Below are positions 57,457 through 64,000 of a stretch of 64,000 nucleotides of DNA, piece by piece. Each line of letters opens with the position of its first letter. The first letter of the stretch is position 1. The DNA is from CAIWAH01 sp964602595 (GTDB taxonomy: Bacteria; Verrucomicrobiota; Verrucomicrobiia; Limisphaerales; UBA9464): positions 62,001 to 126,000 of the forward strand of contig CAZRRO010000005.1 in the NCBI GenBank assembly GCA_964602595.1, given 5' to 3'. Under the pieces are notes generated by a model that did not search any database, was not told the origin of the DNA, and saw nothing but the letters and a program-made list of their open reading frames with translations. The position numbers and the translations under genes were made by a program.

Positions 57457-57828
57457 CTAAGTACTTCCTGATCGGTGCGCCCCGTGCAGACTCTCATGGT
57501 ACTCGAAGAAGATGTAGATGTTGGTCTCATCTCGAAAAGAGTCAAGATACTTAATGTATCTCCCGAAAGGGTTCGGTTCAGAAAGACGTTTGGCCGACAC
57601 AATCCCGATCAGGGCTGAGAACAACTTGAAAGTGTTGTTCCCGACTCGTTCAACGGTAACCATGTACAGATCCCCCGAGACTCTCTTACGTACCACAACG
57701 TCTTTCTCAGTGAGGTACCGGATCACCTCGTAATTAGCGATAAAGTTCTCTTTCCGAGGAAGAGATTCTGGAGCAAGAGCTTTGCCGGTGAACTGGTAGT
57801 ACTCTTCCAGATCAACCTCATCTATCAT
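57457..57828 (-). CDS. unknown protein
   Basis: 123 residues, mixed alpha/beta with a long central strand pair (GDLYMVTVERVGNNTFKLF). The ATG follows the double leader GAAGATCTTCGAAG. No motif recognised. Confidence 0.65.
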   Translation of the reverse strand: MIDEVDLEEYYQFTGKALAPESLPRKENFIANYEVIRYLTEKDVVVRKRVSGDLYMVTVERVGNNTFKLFSALIGIVSAKRLSEPNPFGRYIKYLDSFRDETNIYIFFEYHESLHGAHRSGST

Positions 57829-57899
57829 CTTCGAAGATCTTCGCGAGATCTTTAAGGAGTGACAAGAGTCTTAAAGTATTATACTAGAGTATCATACTT

Positions 57900-57912
57900 A
57901 AAAATTGATCAG
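57900..57912 (+). promoter_or_regulatory. early-type promoter box
   Basis: AAAAATTGATCAG, 47 nt before the ATG at 57947. Confidence 0.65.
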
Positions 57913-57946
57913 AAAGTTTCCTCGCGATTCACACAAAGAAACAAAG

Positions 57947-58981
57947 ATGGCTCGGATCTTCGCTTTTCGCGACCACATTCACAACTCTCGGGAAGGACCC
58001 TTCCTCTCTGATCGAGTGAGGGAACTGTTCGAGAACGACGACCATGCTCCCATTCACGGGGTTTCTCTCCAAATCAAGAGTACCGAGACGAGACGCGTGG
58101 AGAATCTCACCGCGGTCTACTCTTACTGTCCTTTGTGGGTAGAAGGGAAAGAAGTGAAGTACCACTCTCAATTCCGAACAGGAGGTGAGTACGTGGCTCT
58201 TCTCCCACCCCAGACAGTTTACTCGTTGGGAGAGACCAAGAGTGAGGTCACCACGATTATCCACGAGATCCCGATCCCTCTGAGCGGGTTCCGAGGCTGG
58301 AAAGGGATGTTCCGCCCCGCTTACTTTCAGTCCCGGAACTTGTACGACTTGGTTTGGTCAAGTCTGATCGAGATGGAAGAGGTAGTTCAGGATCACTTTG
58401 GTAGGTTTGACTCTGGAGAAGAGTACGAAGACCCAGAACTGTACCAACTCCTGATGAGTAAGTCTACTTCAGGACGCGAGAAGGAGTGGTCGGTCTCTTA
58501 TCGCACACAAGGAAAGAGGTGGTCTGGAGTCCTCTCTTCTGCACAACTCTCAATTCCCGAGGCTCAGGATCTTATCATCACCCCTCTTCCTTCTCGACAG
58601 GAACTGTTGGCTCGGAGACGGGAGAAGATCAGGCTTCTTCGTTTTGAGTTGATCGGGCGGTACACTCAGTTCCTCAAGACCGAACGCAAATTCAACCTTG
58701 AGAAGGCTGAGAAAACCGAGGAAGAGTTCTGCGTCTTGGTTCAACCTCGCAGTTCTCCCAACCCAGTTGACATGGAGAGACGTGACTACAATCTTTACCA
58801 ACAACTCAACGAAAAGTACCACCTAGTCTACCTCCCTTGTGTGGTAGCGTTGAGGGACTTCCGAGAAGTGGAAGGACTGGAGAACGATTTCCCCGAACAG
58901 TCGAAGATGTTCCTGATCGGAGACTTGAGTCTGTACGGTGAGACGAGGTTGATTGGAGTGATCCTGTGTAAGAAGAGATAA
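57947..58981 (+). CDS. unknown protein
   Basis: 344 residues from MARIFAFRDHIHN. Residues about 230-260 form a charged helix (RRREKIRLLRFELIGRY); the rest looks globular and soluble. It shares its promoter layout with the two following genes. No family recognised. Confidence 0.7.
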   Translation: MARIFAFRDHIHNSREGPFLSDRVRELFENDDHAPIHGVSLQIKSTETRRVENLTAVYSYCPLWVEGKEVKYHSQFRTGGEYVALLPPQTVYSLGETKSEVTTIIHEIPIPLSGFRGWKGMFRPAYFQSRNLYDLVWSSLIEMEEVVQDHFGRFDSGEEYEDPELYQLLMSKSTSGREKEWSVSYRTQGKRWSGVLSSAQLSIPEAQDLIITPLPSRQELLARRREKIRLLRFELIGRYTQFLKTERKFNLEKAEKTEEEFCVLVQPRSSPNPVDMERRDYNLYQQLNEKYHLVYLPCVVALRDFREVEGLENDFPEQSKMFLIGDLSLYGETRLIGVILCKKR

Positions 58982-59005
58982 AAGGTACAAGAAACAAGGG
59001 ACTCA

Positions 59006-59021
59006 ACACTCTTCGGAGTGT
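59006..59021 (+). terminator. hairpin with cTTCGg tetraloop
   Basis: ACACTC, loop TTCG, GAGTGT; 24 nt after the stop at 58981. Confidence 0.6.
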
Positions 59022-59037
59022 AGAGAATCCTTCTTTC

Positions 59038-59049
59038 AAATTGATTCGG
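59038..59049 (+). promoter_or_regulatory. early-type promoter box
   Basis: AAATTGATTCGG, 45 nt before the ATG at 59083. Confidence 0.55.
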
Positions 59050-59082
59050 AATTTCCTCCTTGTCTCAAGGGTCACTCACAAA

Positions 59083-59811
59083 ATGGCTCTTCAAGCCTTC
59101 CTCAACCAAATCTTCGAGCAACACTTTCCTGAGACCCCGCGATGGGTGGTACGGGAACTCTTCTGTGAAGAGTGGACCAAGGAGGTTCTCGACGATCTTC
59201 TCGAGTTGGAGAAGTTTGACGGAGCAGAGGAGGAGTTGGAATATTCTCTCAGTGACCCTCAAGTAGTTCCTTTGTGTTCTGGCGGGTTCGAATGCGCGGC
59301 CGGGGATGGCGTCAGCAGTAATATTGACTCCATCCCGATCCCACGGGAGGTACGAGTCGAACTGAAGAAATTGCTGGCCGAGAGAGAAACAAGACGGTGG
59401 ACTATGGAGGTCAACTCTCACGGTTTGTCCGCTACTATCACGGCTCCCCACTATCTAGAAGACCGCGACACCTCGGTCTTTTACGGAAAATTGGAGGAGT
59501 TCGAGAGCGACGAAGTTCTCCCTCTCTCCGAGATGGACAAGGAATTTCTTCGGGCCGCCAAGATAAAGTTCACTGGGAGTGAACGAAAATCATGGAACGC
59601 GAGGGTTAACTCTCACGGTTTGTGGGTCACTACCATGGTCCCTCATTACGTGGTCGACCGCAAAACCTTGGTCTTCTGCGGGAAGTTGGCTGAGTTTGAG
59701 AGCGCCGAAGTTCTCCCTCTCTCCGAGATGGACAAGGAAATGCTTCAGAAAGAAGGACGCAAGTTCGCCGATGAAGACTTGAAGGAAGAGGTTGTGGAAG
59801 ATATCGAGTAA
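59083..59811 (+). CDS. unknown protein with an internal duplication, paralogue of 59912
   Basis: 242 residues. The first 110 match the next gene (MALQAFL.Q...Q.FPE.P.WV..ELF). The second half contains two copies of a 60-residue unit, each with VNSHGL, PHY, DR.T.VF.GKL.EFES.EVLPLSEMDKE. Duplication within the gene and of the gene points to fast adaptive change. Function unknown. Confidence 0.7.
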   Translation: MALQAFLNQIFEQHFPETPRWVVRELFCEEWTKEVLDDLLELEKFDGAEEELEYSLSDPQVVPLCSGGFECAAGDGVSSNIDSIPIPREVRVELKKLLAERETRRWTMEVNSHGLSATITAPHYLEDRDTSVFYGKLEEFESDEVLPLSEMDKEFLRAAKIKFTGSERKSWNARVNSHGLWVTTMVPHYVVDRKTLVFCGKLAEFESAEVLPLSEMDKEMLQKEGRKFADEDLKEEVVEDIE

Positions 59812-59824
59812 TCTTACTGGGACT

Positions 59825-59844
59825 CAACACTCTTCGAAGTGTTG
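59825..59844 (+). terminator. palindromic hairpin
   Basis: CAACACT, loop around CTTCGA, AGTGTTG; 14 nt after the stop at 59811. Confidence 0.55.
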
Positions 59845-59866
59845 AAGATCCCTCTTTTGAGAAAAG

Positions 59867-59878
59867 AAATTGATTCGA
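59867..59878 (+). promoter_or_regulatory. early-type promoter box
   Basis: AAATTGATTCGA, 45 nt before the ATG at 59912; same spacing as in the paralogue. Confidence 0.55.
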
Positions 59879-59911
59879 ACTTTCCTTCTTACTTCCAGAG
59901 GCACTGACAAA

Positions 59912-60526
59912 ATGGCTCTTCAAGCCTTCCTCAAACAAGTCCTTGACCAGTACTTCCCCGAAATTCCAATCTGGGTGAACCAAGAACTTTTCTTCAGAGC
60001 CTGGTCAGAAGAACTGCTGGAGGAACTTCTCGACCAAGAAAGGGACACTGAAGAGAGCGAGGACTTCAAGTTCACTCTTACCGACTCTCTGGTGGTTCCG
60101 TTCTCGGTGGGAGAGTTCGACCCTTCTGCTAAAGGAGGAGTCAACAACCAGATTGACCCCATCCTTATCCCTGAAGAGGTGCGCGTGGAACTGAGAACGA
60201 AGCTAGCTGAGAGCTTGGCTGAACAAGAGGAAATCGAGCGCCGACGAGGAGAACTGAAGTACGGTCACATCGACATTAACCGCTTGGTAACCGGGAACCA
60301 AACCGGGTGGTGGTACCAAAATCAGTATGATGAAGGGAAACTGGTCTTCGTCACTGGCGTCAAGAATGAGATCGTCAACACTCGGAACACTCGGTTTGTT
60401 TGTTCAGTGACCAAGTGTGTGCGAAGTGCTACCGCAGAAGAGGTAGCTGAAGAGATGCAGAAGTACCCTGTACTGGAGGAGCGGTTGCGAAAGTTGCGCA
60501 CGACAGACTCACCCTTCGAACGGTGA
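59912..60526 (+). CDS. unknown protein, paralogue of 59083
   Basis: 204 residues. N-terminal 110 residues align with the previous gene. The C-terminal part has one unit in place of two, strongly diverged (INRLVTGNQTGWWYQNQYDEG). Like the pair at 5189/6139, the duplication includes promoter and terminator. Confidence 0.7.
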   Translation: MALQAFLKQVLDQYFPEIPIWVNQELFFRAWSEELLEELLDQERDTEESEDFKFTLTDSLVVPFSVGEFDPSAKGGVNNQIDPILIPEEVRVELRTKLAESLAEQEEIERRRGELKYGHIDINRLVTGNQTGWWYQNQYDEGKLVFVTGVKNEIVNTRNTRFVCSVTKCVRSATAEEVAEEMQKYPVLEERLRKLRTTDSPFER

Positions 60527-60563
60527 GAATACCGGATCCACACCGGTAAAGAACTCGAGTATG

Positions 60564-60585
60564 ATAACACTCTTCGGAGTGTTAT
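60564..60585. terminator. hairpin with cTTCGg tetraloop
   Basis: ATAACACTC, loop TTCG, GAGTGTTAT; between convergent genes ending at 60526 and 60623. Confidence 0.7.
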
Positions 60586-60622
60586 TTACTCACATTACTT
60601 CGTTACTTCGTTACTTCGTTAC

Positions 60623-60979
60623 TCACTCCATCACTGGCCCTTCCACTTCCAACTCGCTCCGTTTCCGGCTCACGATCCCCTCAAAAGTGCTCATCTTGTT
60701 AGTGACCATCTCCTTGTACTTGTTGACTCGCTGGTTGATTCGGGCGTTGATTCCGTCCAAGCGAGTCTCCAGTACCGACATCTGAGTCAGGATCGCCTCC
60801 TTCTCTTGTTGCAGCCCGGTCAGCTCCTTCCGTCTCTCCTTCATCATGTCAATCTCCATGGTAGCAATCTGGCGGTAGATCTCTTCCAGTTCATCAGGGT
60901 CCTCGCAAGAGAGCAAACGGTTACGGTGAGACTCGATCGCCACCGCCAAGCGGTTGATGACGGTGAAATCAACACTCAT
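60623..60979 (-). CDS. coiled-coil protein
   Basis: 118 residues, a single long coiled coil from about residue 25 to 105 (IYRQIATMEIDMMKERRKEL, QMSVLETRLDGINARI). No globular domain. ATTACTTCG-type 8-9 bp repeats (60596-60621) abut its 3' end. A scaffold or adaptor role is possible. Confidence 0.65.
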   Translation of the reverse strand: MSVDFTVINRLAVAIESHRNRLLSCEDPDELEEIYRQIATMEIDMMKERRKELTGLQQEKEAILTQMSVLETRLDGINARINQRVNKYKEMVTNKMSTFEGIVSRKRSELEVEGPVME

Positions 60980-61025
60980 CTTAGAGAGACTTCCTCAAGT
61001 TCCTTGAAAAGAGTCATAGGAGCGT

Positions 61026-61736
61026 TTAAACCACCCGTTCCAACCCTTCTCGCCGTGCAACTTGGTACTTCATCTCTACCCGAATGACTGTGTTCCCGGA
61101 CAAGTGGTTGTACAGGAACCCTTCTCCGGTGAAGGGGCCTTTCCGTTGAGAAATGAGAGGAAGAATCGAGTCGAGAGTGGAAGAGTACAAGCGCATGGCA
61201 GTCTCGTCCCCGTACGCAAAGTGGTCCATTATCCCCATGGTGACTTCTGGGTAGCGCCCGTGAAACTTAGGAAGGTAGACTGCTCCGGGGAAGAGTTCTT
61301 CCGGGATGAGAACAGGGTGATCGTAAACAATGTCGAAACGGGCTCGAACGAAGAGGTCGTAAGTGAACTTCTCGTCTTTCGACTTCTTCTCAGCAAAGAA
61401 GTGTGCCGCTCTAATCATGTACCACATCGAGGCAGCATCACCGCTGGTCTCGAAAGTAGAGTAGCGAGGGTTCCACTCAGGAGACTGGAACTTGGACAGG
61501 AACTCCTCACGAGCACCCGCGTGAACTGCGATCATCACGGGCTTGAGTACCTCCAGAACTCGAGGGTCTGTCTTAGTCCCCCAATCTGGCCTCTCGCCGG
61601 AAAGATCCCAAACCGAGCAGTACACATCTACGATGTAGTTCTTGGAAAGAGGAAGGAGGAGATTTTCGAGAATGTTCTCCTTACACCTCTCGAACTGGCG
61701 CAGGTGCCCGCTAAAGCAGACAGCAGCTCGCTTCAT
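61026..61736 (-). CDS. glycosyltransferase-like protein
   Basis: 236 residues. The order AVCFSGHLRQFERC, VDVYCSVWDLSG, MWYMIRAAHFF and YDLFVRARFDIVYDHP is that of polysaccharide-associated transferase-like proteins that start (I/V)C.SGH.R and carry a YD.V(I/V)R.R.D motif, where the Asp would bind metal. Donor and acceptor unknown; surface glycan assembly is possible. Confidence 0.65.
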   Translation of the reverse strand: MKRAAVCFSGHLRQFERCKENILENLLLPLSKNYIVDVYCSVWDLSGERPDWGTKTDPRVLEVLKPVMIAVHAGAREEFLSKFQSPEWNPRYSTFETSGDAASMWYMIRAAHFFAEKKSKDEKFTYDLFVRARFDIVYDHPVLIPEELFPGAVYLPKFHGRYPEVTMGIMDHFAYGDETAMRLYSSTLDSILPLISQRKGPFTGEGFLYNHLSGNTVIRVEMKYQVARREGLERVV

Positions 61737-61817
61737 TGTACTACTTTCTGGTTACTTTCACACTTTAAGTACGGTCTTATACTTTAAGCATGAGAAAGCT
61801 TACTACTTTGAGAGAAT

Positions 61818-61829
61818 AAAATTGACTCC
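61818..61829 (+). promoter_or_regulatory. early-type promoter box
   Basis: AAAATTGACTCC, 73 nt before the ATG at 61891. Confidence 0.5.
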
Positions 61830-61890
61830 TTTTTCTTTACTCGGAGTAAGAAGCACAAGGAAAACGAGAAAAGACGCATACCTGAGAAAA

Positions 61891-62202
61891 ATGGCTTGGC
61901 TCACTCTCAAGGTCATTCTCAAGTTTACCGGAGAAGAAACTACCGAGGCACGTGATCACCTCGTCTACCTCACTGACCTGAGAGCGCGAGCCCGAGCCAC
62001 TGAGCATCGTCTCACCGTGGAACTGTACCGAAACCTGCTCACTGAGACCGTGAAGGTGTGGTTGAGACGCGATCAGTTCATCACCGAGAAAGAACTGCGC
62101 GACCTCCTTGACGAGGTCATGGACGACTTCCTTGTCGAGGAAGAGGACCTCGAGGTCGAGGACATCTCGGTCCTCTCGGTACGTGATGGGGTGAAGGTGT
62201 AA
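61891..62202 (+). CDS. small helical unknown protein
   Basis: 103 residues from MAWLTLKVILKFTG. Helical and charged with a very acidic C-terminal third (EVMDDFLVEEEDLEVED). The frame stays open far upstream across the promoter and into the opposite gene, which is a shadow; the ATG next to AAAA at 61891 is the likely start. Confidence 0.65.
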   Translation: MAWLTLKVILKFTGEETTEARDHLVYLTDLRARARATEHRLTVELYRNLLTETVKVWLRRDQFITEKELRDLLDEVMDDFLVEEEDLEVEDISVLSVRDGVKV

Positions 62203-62235
62203 AACCCCTCGGGGAGGAAGACTCCCTTTTTAGTG

Positions 62236-62251
62236 ATACCTCGTGAGGTAT
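62236..62251. terminator. palindromic hairpin between convergent genes
   Basis: ATACCTC, GT, GAGGTAT; between the stops at 62202 and 62272. Confidence 0.55.
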
Positions 62252-62271
62252 TACTTCTCCTTTACTCCCTT

Positions 62272-62457
62272 TCACTTCTTCTCAATCTTCTCTTTCATCA
62301 TCTCCTTCTCAATCTGGACCAGAATCTCGACCAGTTCTGGGGTTGCATCGATAGCTCCACTGGCAATCTGTTTCCCGATCACCTCGAGAAGGTTGCGTGA
62401 AGGGTCGACGTCAAGGTGGTGAGTGACCACGTAGAGCTGCAGACGAGCTAGACTCAT
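62272..62457 (-). CDS. very small helical protein
   Basis: 61 residues from MSLARLQLYVVTHHLDV to EKIEKK, helical with a charged end. The promoter box 46 nt upstream overlaps the 3' end region of the next gene, and the in-frame GTG at 62523 is rejected. Confidence 0.55.
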   Translation of the reverse strand: MSLARLQLYVVTHHLDVDPSRNLLEVIGKQIASGAIDATPELVEILVQIEKEMMKEKIEKK

Positions 62458-62491
62458 CGTGGCCCTTTGAGTGGGAAGGGATTTTTCTCGA

Positions 62492-62503
62492 GGTTCACTT
62501 TTT
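62492..62503 (-). promoter_or_regulatory. early-type promoter box, variant
   Basis: AAAAAGTGAACC, 46 nt before the ATG at 62457. Confidence 0.45.
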
Positions 62504-62519
62504 ACCAGATCAGACCCAC

Positions 62520-64000
62520 TCACACCGCCTCGAAGAAGTCCGTCTCAGCATCAGCCTCCTCCTCAACAGTGTGCACCGGAGTAAACTCGTGCTTGAGCAT
62601 GCACTTGTAGGTACAGAAGTCCACCTTGATCACGGAACCGTCAGAACGGTTAACCAGACTAGTGATAGTCTTAGCCTCAACCGGGTCCTTGCACTCGGCA
62701 CACATCGGCGGGATGTCAAAGTGAAGCAGATTCTCGATCAGAGCCACCGGTTCCAGGATAATGCGCTTGACCCCGAAGTAAGTGTCGAACTCTCCGCTCA
62801 CGTCCTTGGGACGCTCACGTTTTTTCTCTCCAGGTTGGTTCTTCATCTCATACTCGGGCTTGTTCACGAACCGGTACTGGACCGGGAAGCGTTTCGACTC
62901 GACTCGAGCCCCTCGGAACCTAGGGAAGAAGGTCTTGGTAACTACCTCGTAAAATTGGTCGTCAAACTGGGTCTCAGGGTGAAGAGGGTTAGTCAGATCA
63001 TTATCGAGGAACCGTTCCAGTAGTTCGGCTGCCACGAAACAGTCTCCCTGGTAGATGACGATGTCTTCGGTGTTCCACTCAGCTCGTACTGTCGCACACA
63101 GTTCAGTCTCTGGGTAGAAGAAGAGACTAGGTGCGAGCTTTAGTTTCGGGATCTTGACTTGCCGAAAGTTTTTCCCAGCCGTTGAGATCAACCACCTCGC
63201 TACCCCTGGTTCCTCGACTGTTCTCCCCGCCACTTGCTGCACGCTCCCGGAAAGCCACTTGCGCAAGTAGTCTCGAAGTTCAGGAACTTTGATACTGTTA
63301 ACTTTCTGAGTGTCACTGAGCTGGTAGTAGTACTCAGCCGTGATGTACCCCTTCTTAACTTGACTGGCGATCGGGAAGTTGTTCTCGGCGAAACAAGGGT
63401 AGAAGGTAGCCAGGAAAGTGTGGTAGAAATTAAGCAGAGTCTTCTCGCGACACTTCTTGACCAGGTCACTGAACTGGTTAGAAAAGATGTCCTCGTACTC
63501 TCCCTGGAAGAAGACCTTGATCTGATCGATGTAGATACTCTCCACTTGGTACAAAGGAACGTTGAGAACCCACTCCGGAGAGAGCTTGGAGAAGAGGTTG
63601 TCACGTTGAGCCATTTCTAGGTCTCGAAGCAACACAATCACGTCATCGACAATCTTCCCAGAAGATTCTCTCCCGACTTGCACGATTTCTACTCGATTAG
63701 GAAGGTAGATGAGCAGTCTCCCGTCCTCGAGCCGAAACCGAGACTGATGAAAGCAGAGTGCTTGGTAGAATTGAGGAGTAGGGTAAGCCCACCCTCTCCG
63801 CTCCACTACCAAGTCACCCAGCCACTCACTAGGAATGATTCCGTCGTTGAAGAGAACCCACTTCTTCTGGTTCAGGTAATCGCTACACTTCTTGTACCGG
63901 TTCTTGGTCTGTTCGGTCGCGTTCACTCCTGTGGTGAGGTTGTACCCTGGAGCTTGAAGACGTCCGATAGGGTGACGTTGTGGTACCGCCACAGGGTTCT
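62520..64000 (-). CDS. large protein with C-terminal zinc finger (5' end outside the window)
   Basis: At least 492 codons, open to the right edge; the first codons seen (NPVAVPQRH) have no ATG, so the start lies beyond 64000. The body looks globular (RFRLEDGRLLIYLPNRVEIV, FYHTFLATFYPCFAENNFP). The C-terminal 60 residues carry CAEC and, 26 residues later, FCTYKCM, a C-x2-C...C-x3-C finger like that of the small protein at 165-350, then an acidic end. Proteins ending in such a finger are known among NCLDV core-like genes, but I cannot name this one. Confidence 0.7.
   Translation of the reverse strand, partial: NPVAVPQRHPIGRLQAPGYNLTTGVNATEQTKNRYKKCSDYLNQKKWVLFNDGIIPSEWLGDLVVERRGWAYPTPQFYQALCFHQSRFRLEDGRLLIYLPNRVEIVQVGRESSGKIVDDVIVLLRDLEMAQRDNLFSKLSPEWVLNVPLYQVESIYIDQIKVFFQGEYEDIFSNQFSDLVKKCREKTLLNFYHTFLATFYPCFAENNFPIASQVKKGYITAEYYYQLSDTQKVNSIKVPELRDYLRKWLSGSVQQVAGRTVEEPGVARWLISTAGKNFRQVKIPKLKLAPSLFFYPETELCATVRAEWNTEDIVIYQGDCFVAAELLERFLDNDLTNPLHPETQFDDQFYEVVTKTFFPRFRGARVESKRFPVQYRFVNKPEYEMKNQPGEKKRERPKDVSGEFDTYFGVKRIILEPVALIENLLHFDIPPMCAECKDPVEAKTITSLVNRSDGSVIKVDFCTYKCMLKHEFTPVHTVEEEADAETDFFEAV

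Noticed and set aside
61642..61890. N-terminal extension of the 61891 gene by 83 residues
   Set aside because: It runs over the promoter box and antisense to the glycosyltransferase-like gene; composition is not protein-like.

Overview
The window is the genome of a large dsDNA virus of the Nucleocytoviricota (NCLDV). The evidence is a D5-type primase-helicase, an A32-like packaging ATPase, virus-encoded transcription factors (TFIIB-like, TFIIS-like, TBP-like), RNase III with a dsRNA-binding domain, ribonucleotide reductase small subunit, a beta-like DNA polymerase X, a papain-like protease with a membrane anchor, collagen-like proteins, dense gene packing on both strands, no introns seen and no rRNA or tRNA. 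Order and family are not settled: no major capsid protein, DNA polymerase B or RNA polymerase subunit lies in this window. A Pimascovirales-like (marseillevirus/pithovirus-like) or mimivirus-related virus of a protist host is my guess. A run of exactly 100 N at 460-559, inside a 15-bp tandem repeat, shows this is a scaffolded draft assembly.

Signals: many genes share an upstream box AAAA(A/T/C/G)TGA(G/T/C)TC on their own strand, usually 38-60 nt before the ATG. It contains the AAAATTGA early-promoter core known from Mimivirus. The box often carries its own ATG, TTG or GTG, so naive gene calls start too early; starts below were corrected with it. Most genes end at or just before a perfect palindromic hairpin, often with the stop codon inside the stem and a TTCG-type loop. 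A second leader, ATCTTCGAAG, sits directly before several ATGs.

Layout: 1-2.5 kb, small zinc protein, membrane protein at the assembly gap, unknown genes. 2.5-8.1 kb, kinesin, NADAR protein and a duplicated unknown gene pair. 8.1-9.2 kb, gene-free stretch with a 477-bp tandem duplication plus inverted copies. 9.2-16.7 kb, D5 primase-helicase, a probable virion protein and a 1030-aa Cys-rich/EGF-like membrane protein. 16.7-20.3 kb, a three-member paralogous family and two SWIB proteins. 20.6-31.4 kb, an abundant-looking NCLDV protein, SF2 helicase, TFIIB, three dUTPase-family genes (two apparently inactive), RING protein, TFIIS and a Ran-like GTPase. 31.4-39.9 kb, an interrupted gene, protease, tail-anchored proteins, thioredoxin-like protein and RNase III. 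39.9-42.7 kb, three collagen-like genes in tandem. 42.7-51.3 kb, kinase with cyclin-like region, A32 ATPase, Pif1-like helicase, serine recombinase, TBP-like protein, Nudix hydrolase. 51.3-64 kb, two glycosyltransferase-like genes, one decayed gene, DNA polymerase X, RNR small subunit, duplicated unknown genes and a zinc protein that runs off the end.

Together the genes cover replication and packaging (D5, helicases, PolX, A32), nucleotide supply and sanitation (RNR, dUTPase, Nudix), virus-run transcription (TBP, TFIIB, TFIIS, SWIB), virion structure and surface (collagens, membrane and Cys-rich proteins, protease, thioredoxin), and host manipulation (kinesin, Ran-like GTPase, kinase, RING, NADAR).
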